DNA from: SIAJ01 sp036266155
GTDB lineage: Bacteria > Planctomycetota > Planctomycetia > Gemmatales > Gemmataceae
Direction: 5' to 3'
Length of the DNA: 15,308 nucleotides
NCBI GenBank assembly: GCA_036266155.1
Contig: DATANR010000166.1
Span: 1-15,308 of the forward strand
The translations under genes were made by a program, and so were the position numbers. A model generated the notes under the pieces. The model was not told the DNA's origin, searched no databases, and saw only the letters and a list, made by a program, of their open reading frames with translations. Positions within the stretch are counted from its first letter, which is position 1. Every line of letters starts with the position of its first letter. Of the stretch, positions 12,543-15,308 are shown one piece after another.

Positions 12543-13310
12543 ATGCCCATTGCCGCCCAGTGCCCCAATTGCGGTGGTCCGCTGAGCGAAACGTCAGTTC
12601 TCGCACTCGCGCCCGTCTGCGAGCGTTGCGGGACCGTGATAACGAATATCGGCGGAACCTTGGGACTGACGAGCGCCTATGGTGTAAACGACCCAACGAT
12701 CACACGGCAACGAGTTGAAGCGGATCTCGCCGTTTTGACGGGCAATCGAGACAAGTATGTAGGAATGCGGGAGGCTTGCAAGGAGCAGTTGACTTGGGGC
12801 GTAAAACGGTATGCGAAGTTGCCCTCGCCGCCCGAACTCTTGGAGTTGCAGCCGGTCCCACCGCTCAAAAAGTGCATACTGACTGGGCTCATCAACGCAG
12901 CCTCATATGGCTTCTTTATCTGATGTTTGGGATGGTTTCTGCCCGTATGTTTTGTCGTAGGTTGTTGTCAATTATTTTCGAGTCCAGCCGAAACTGCGAA
13001 AGAACGCATTGGTCAAGTCGGAGCATGTCTTTTCTATGCTTTTTTGACATTTCTTTGGTGGGGCGGATTCGTCTTCTTTGCGATTCTCCCACATATTTCC
13101 GCGAAATCCGCAAACGGCCAAAGGCCACAGGAGAACGCTCGTCGGCAACGTAAATACGAATTGGCGCGCGCTGCAGCATTGAAGGCAGCCAAACCGATCA
13201 AGGCCGCGCAGGATCACCGCCTCAGCGTTCAGATCCGCGAATTGGATGGCCTCATAGCCACCATGACCAAAAAGGTGGACGACGTGCGAAGATTGTTGCG
13301 AACACTTTGA
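12543..13310 (+). pseudogene. Zinc-ribbon/membrane/coiled-coil protein interrupted by an in-frame TGA
   Basis: The start is ATG at 12543, with GGAG at 12533-12536 and a 6-nt spacer; GTG 12531 is less likely. A two-knuckle zinc ribbon opens the protein (AQCPNCGGPL ... VCERCGTVI), followed by a charged helix (TRQRVEADLAVLTGNRDKYV), a Pro-rich linker and a hydrophobic segment beginning KKCILTGLINAASYGFFI. TGA at 12921-12923 (codon 127) stops it there. The same frame continues at once with CLGWFLPVCFVVGCCQLF, a second helix (ACLFYAFLTFLWWGGFVFFA) and a basic coiled coil to 13310. The two halves read as one protein of about 254 residues, and a single TGG-to-TGA change would explain the break. Other genes here use TGA as stop, so genome-wide recoding is excluded. 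Readthrough cannot be excluded. The downstream half has no good start of its own. Confidence 0.75.
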
Positions 13311-13369
13311 CCCAGAAGGCTGATGCTGCGACGCAGCCTGCGCCCTTCTCATGCCATGATGCCACTCAC

Positions 13370-14806
13370 TCACCCCATCAACCCCCTCACCGCCTCCGCA
13401 TGGTACACATGATGCGGCCGGTTCTCCGCGTCTTTCCACATCGTTGATTGCGGGATGCCGAGCGCCGAGTAGATCGTCGCGCCGAGGTTTTCCGGCGTTT
13501 GCGCGTCGCTGGTGGGGTAGCCGCCGTTTTTGTCCGAGGTGCCGATGACGGTGCCGCCTTGCACGCCGCCGCCGGCGAGGAAGACGCTTTGGACGGCGCC
13601 CCAGTGGTCGCGGCCGGGCAGCTTGTAGTGTTGCGGCAGGCCGAACACGCGCGGCGTGCGGCCGAATTCGCCGGCCATGACGATCAGCGTCGAGGCGAGC
13701 AGGCCGCGATCGTGCAGGTCGTCGAGCAGAGCGGCAACGGCCTTGTCGGTCGGCGGGAAGAGTTTCTCTTTCAAATGCGGGAACGCGTTGCCGTGCGTGT
13801 CCCAGGTCTCGTTGTTGCCGAGGTTCACCTGCACGAGGTTGACGCCCGCTTCCACTAGCCGGGCCGCCATCAAAAGCGACCAGCCGAACGCGTTCTGCCC
13901 GTACCGATCGAGGTCGCGTTCCGGCTGATGGCGCAGATCGAACGCCTTGCGGACGCGCGGCTCCATCAGCAGCGAGACGGCCGCCTGGCGATGGTGGTCG
14001 AGCCCCGTGCGGCTGGCCCCGCCATCGAGAGCCGCCCGCTGCTCGTCGATGGTATTGAGCATGTCAAGCCGCGACGAGAGGCGCATGCCGTCGATGCCCT
14101 GCGGCAACGAGAGGTCCGGAATCTCGAAGCCGTTGCGGACGGGCTTGTATGGCCGATCCTGGTGGTCGAACTCGAATTCGGGATAGGCCCCATAGGCTTT
14201 CGGCTCGAAGCGCGACCCTTCCATGAACCACGGGTCGCGTTGCCGACCCATGACGCCGGCGAACTGGCCGGGGATGACGCGGCCGGTGTTGTGGATCAGC
14301 CGTTCGGGGAGCACGACGGCCGGCGGCAAGTTATTGCGCGGCCGCGTAATGGCCCCTGCGACGGACGCGATGCTCGGCCAATCCGTGTCCTTCGGCATGT
14401 TCGGGCTGAAGCCGGGCGGCAGCGTGTTGCGGCCCGTGAGCATCAGCAGGTGGCCATCCGAGTGGTTGTTGGTCGCGTGCGTCAGCGAGCGGATGACGGC
14501 CCACTTGTCCGAGCGTTGAGCGAGCAGCGGCAGATGTTCGCAGATCCGCAGACCGGGCGTCTTCGTGGCGATCGGCTTGAACTCGCCGCGAATGTTATCC
14601 GGAGCGTCGGGCTTGGGGTCGAAACTGTCCTGCTGGGCGAGGCCGCCGGAGAGGAAGATGTAAATCACGGAGCCAGCGGACGCGGCCCGCGGGCTTTCGG
14701 CACGCAGGGCATTCAGGTGCGAGGCCCCGAGGCCCAACAGCGAGACGCCGCCGGCCTGGAGCATTGTCCGGCGGGAGAGCACGGGATGGGAGAGGGCCGG
14801 CGCCAT
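13370..14806 (-). CDS. DUF1501 family protein with twin-arginine leader, 478 aa
   Basis: DUF1501 proteins belong to the alkaline phosphatase/sulfatase-like fold and are abundant in planctomycetes, usually exported; their substrate is not established. The N-terminus has a Tat-type leader, SRRTMLQAGGVSLLGLGASH (from residue 11). Family hallmarks are the IFLSGGLAQQDSFDPKPDAP segment (50-69), HATNNHSDGHLLMLTG (110-125), the metal-ligand-like WDTHGN (335-340), GEFGRTPR (379-386) and GRDHWG (398-403), so the likely metal-site residues are intact and the length is normal. The start ATG (14806-14804) shares one base with the mscL stop codon, so translation is probably coupled. These proteins often neighbour DUF1549/DUF1553 cytochrome-like genes; none is visible here. 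Confidence 0.95.
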   Translation of the reverse strand: MAPALSHPVLSRRTMLQAGGVSLLGLGASHLNALRAESPRAASAGSVIYIFLSGGLAQQDSFDPKPDAPDNIRGEFKPIATKTPGLRICEHLPLLAQRSDKWAVIRSLTHATNNHSDGHLLMLTGRNTLPPGFSPNMPKDTDWPSIASVAGAITRPRNNLPPAVVLPERLIHNTGRVIPGQFAGVMGRQRDPWFMEGSRFEPKAYGAYPEFEFDHQDRPYKPVRNGFEIPDLSLPQGIDGMRLSSRLDMLNTIDEQRAALDGGASRTGLDHHRQAAVSLLMEPRVRKAFDLRHQPERDLDRYGQNAFGWSLLMAARLVEAGVNLVQVNLGNNETWDTHGNAFPHLKEKLFPPTDKAVAALLDDLHDRGLLASTLIVMAGEFGRTPRVFGLPQHYKLPGRDHWGAVQSVFLAGGGVQGGTVIGTSDKNGGYPTSDAQTPENLGATIYSALGIPQSTMWKDAENRPHHVYHAEAVRGLMG

Positions 14807-15306
14807 TAGCTTCTCGGCGGGACGATTTCGGTCACATCAGCTTGGGGCGAGTTGGCTTTCAACAGATCGCGAATCTCGGTCAGGAGCTTGACCTCATCCG
14901 ACGGCGCTTTCGGTATCTCCGCAGTGGGTCGATGCATGCGGTTCACCAGCTTCACCAGCACAAACACGCAGAATGCGATGAGGACAAAGTCGATCAGAGC
15001 TTGCAAGAACCGTCCGTAGGCAATGGCAATGGCGGGCTGCAATGCCTTGCCATCTGGCCCAATTTCGGGGCTTGCCGCGCGGAGCGTGACGGCGAGGTCC
15101 TTGAAATCAACATTACCGAGCGCCCAGCCGATCGGCGGCATGATCACATCGCCAACGAGCGAGCTGACAATCTTGCCAAACGCCGCCCCCATGATGACGC
15201 CGACGGCGAGATCGATCACGTTGCCACGACGGATAAAGGCTTTGAACTCGCCGATCAGGCCGAGACTCTCTCTCCAAACCGGGGTAACACGTTCGGTAAG
15301 TGCCAT
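14806..15306 (-). CDS. mscL: Large-conductance mechanosensitive channel
   Basis: MscL opens under high membrane tension to release solutes during osmotic downshock; it acts as a pentamer in the inner membrane. Residues 20-56 carry the conserved N-terminal and TM1 segment: EFKAFIRRGNVIDLAVGVIM, then GAAFGKIVSSLVGDVIMP with the gate glycines. TM2 spans about 97-121 (YGRFLQALIDFVLIAFCVFV). The C-terminal bundle helix EVKLLTEIRDLLK (138-150) is typical, followed by a longer than usual tail. Relative to standard MscL (about 130-150 aa) there is an extra N-terminal stretch of about 15 residues (MALTERVTPVWRESLGL). No later ATG precedes the channel, so the ATG at 15306-15304 is used; only two bases of its upstream region are in the window. 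The stop TAA overlaps the DUF1501 ATG as TAATG. Confidence 0.95.
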   Translation of the reverse strand: MALTERVTPVWRESLGLIGEFKAFIRRGNVIDLAVGVIMGAAFGKIVSSLVGDVIMPPIGWALGNVDFKDLAVTLRAASPEIGPDGKALQPAIAIAYGRFLQALIDFVLIAFCVFVLVKLVNRMHRPTAEIPKAPSDEVKLLTEIRDLLKANSPQADVTEIVPPRS

Positions 15307-15308
15307 CG

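Noticed and set aside
12921..12923. TGA read as tryptophan under an altered genetic code
   Set aside because: Several other genes in the window (cysK, the ligase, the 475-aa protein, the toroid genes) end in TGA, so TGA is a normal stop here.
13928..14809. Plus-strand frame (293 codons) opposite the DUF1501 gene
   Set aside because: It is a shadow of the DUF1501 gene, with Arg/Ala/Val-rich composition and no recognisable domain.
1..15308. CRISPR array, transposase or integrase
   Set aside because: No regularly spaced direct repeats of CRISPR length were seen, and no reading frame shows transposase or recombinase motifs; the only traces of mobility are repeats and the tRNA fragment.

Overview
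The window looks like chromosomal DNA from a Gemmata-type planctomycete. It is GC-rich. Its markers are a DUF1501 protein with a twin-arginine leader, an ECF sigma factor fused through a membrane segment to an extracytoplasmic domain, and a small-protein/HNH cassette of a type I recall from Gemmataceae. This rests on remembered family resemblance only; nothing was searched.

Layout. 1-584: two minus-strand genes, a Gly/Thr-rich protein running off the left edge and a 73-aa orphan. 585-2511: a divergent control region with two inverted repeats, then a plus-strand series made of a sigma-70-like protein that stops where region 4 should begin, a doubtful CxxC protein, a 71-aa protein with a zinc-finger anti-sigma signature (HxxxCxxC) and a tiny Cys-rich ORF. 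2512-3030: no convincing gene, but a 5' half of a tRNA-Asp, a minus-strand terminator and tandem decamers, which resembles an integration scar. 3031-3615: a zinc-ribbon membrane protein. 3637-7609: a minus-strand run of an SRGGFG-tailed small protein (YgiB-like), a glutathionylspermidine-synthase-family ATP-grasp enzyme, an unrecognised three-helix membrane protein and, after a 95-bp gap, cysteine synthase. 7610-8018: a control region with two strong hairpins.

8019-11100 is the most distinctive part. A 601-aa sigma factor/membrane anchor/alpha-toroid fusion is followed by a 355-aa secreted paralogue of its toroid half, and a perfect 34-bp-arm palindrome lies between them. The fusion has an in-frame ATG with a strong ribosome-binding site exactly where the paralogue starts. 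The locus may therefore make both a tethered sigma factor and free toroid proteins, perhaps a sensor with matching soluble partners (inference).

11290-12275 is a compact three-gene cassette (83 aa, 98 aa, HNH nuclease) in which the nuclease has lost one expected zinc cysteine. 12543-13310 is a zinc-ribbon/membrane/coiled-coil gene interrupted by an in-frame TGA in the middle of its hydrophobic helix. The right end carries a minus-strand mscL overlapping a DUF1501 gene by one base. No rRNA, intact tRNA, CRISPR array, transposase or recombinase gene was seen.
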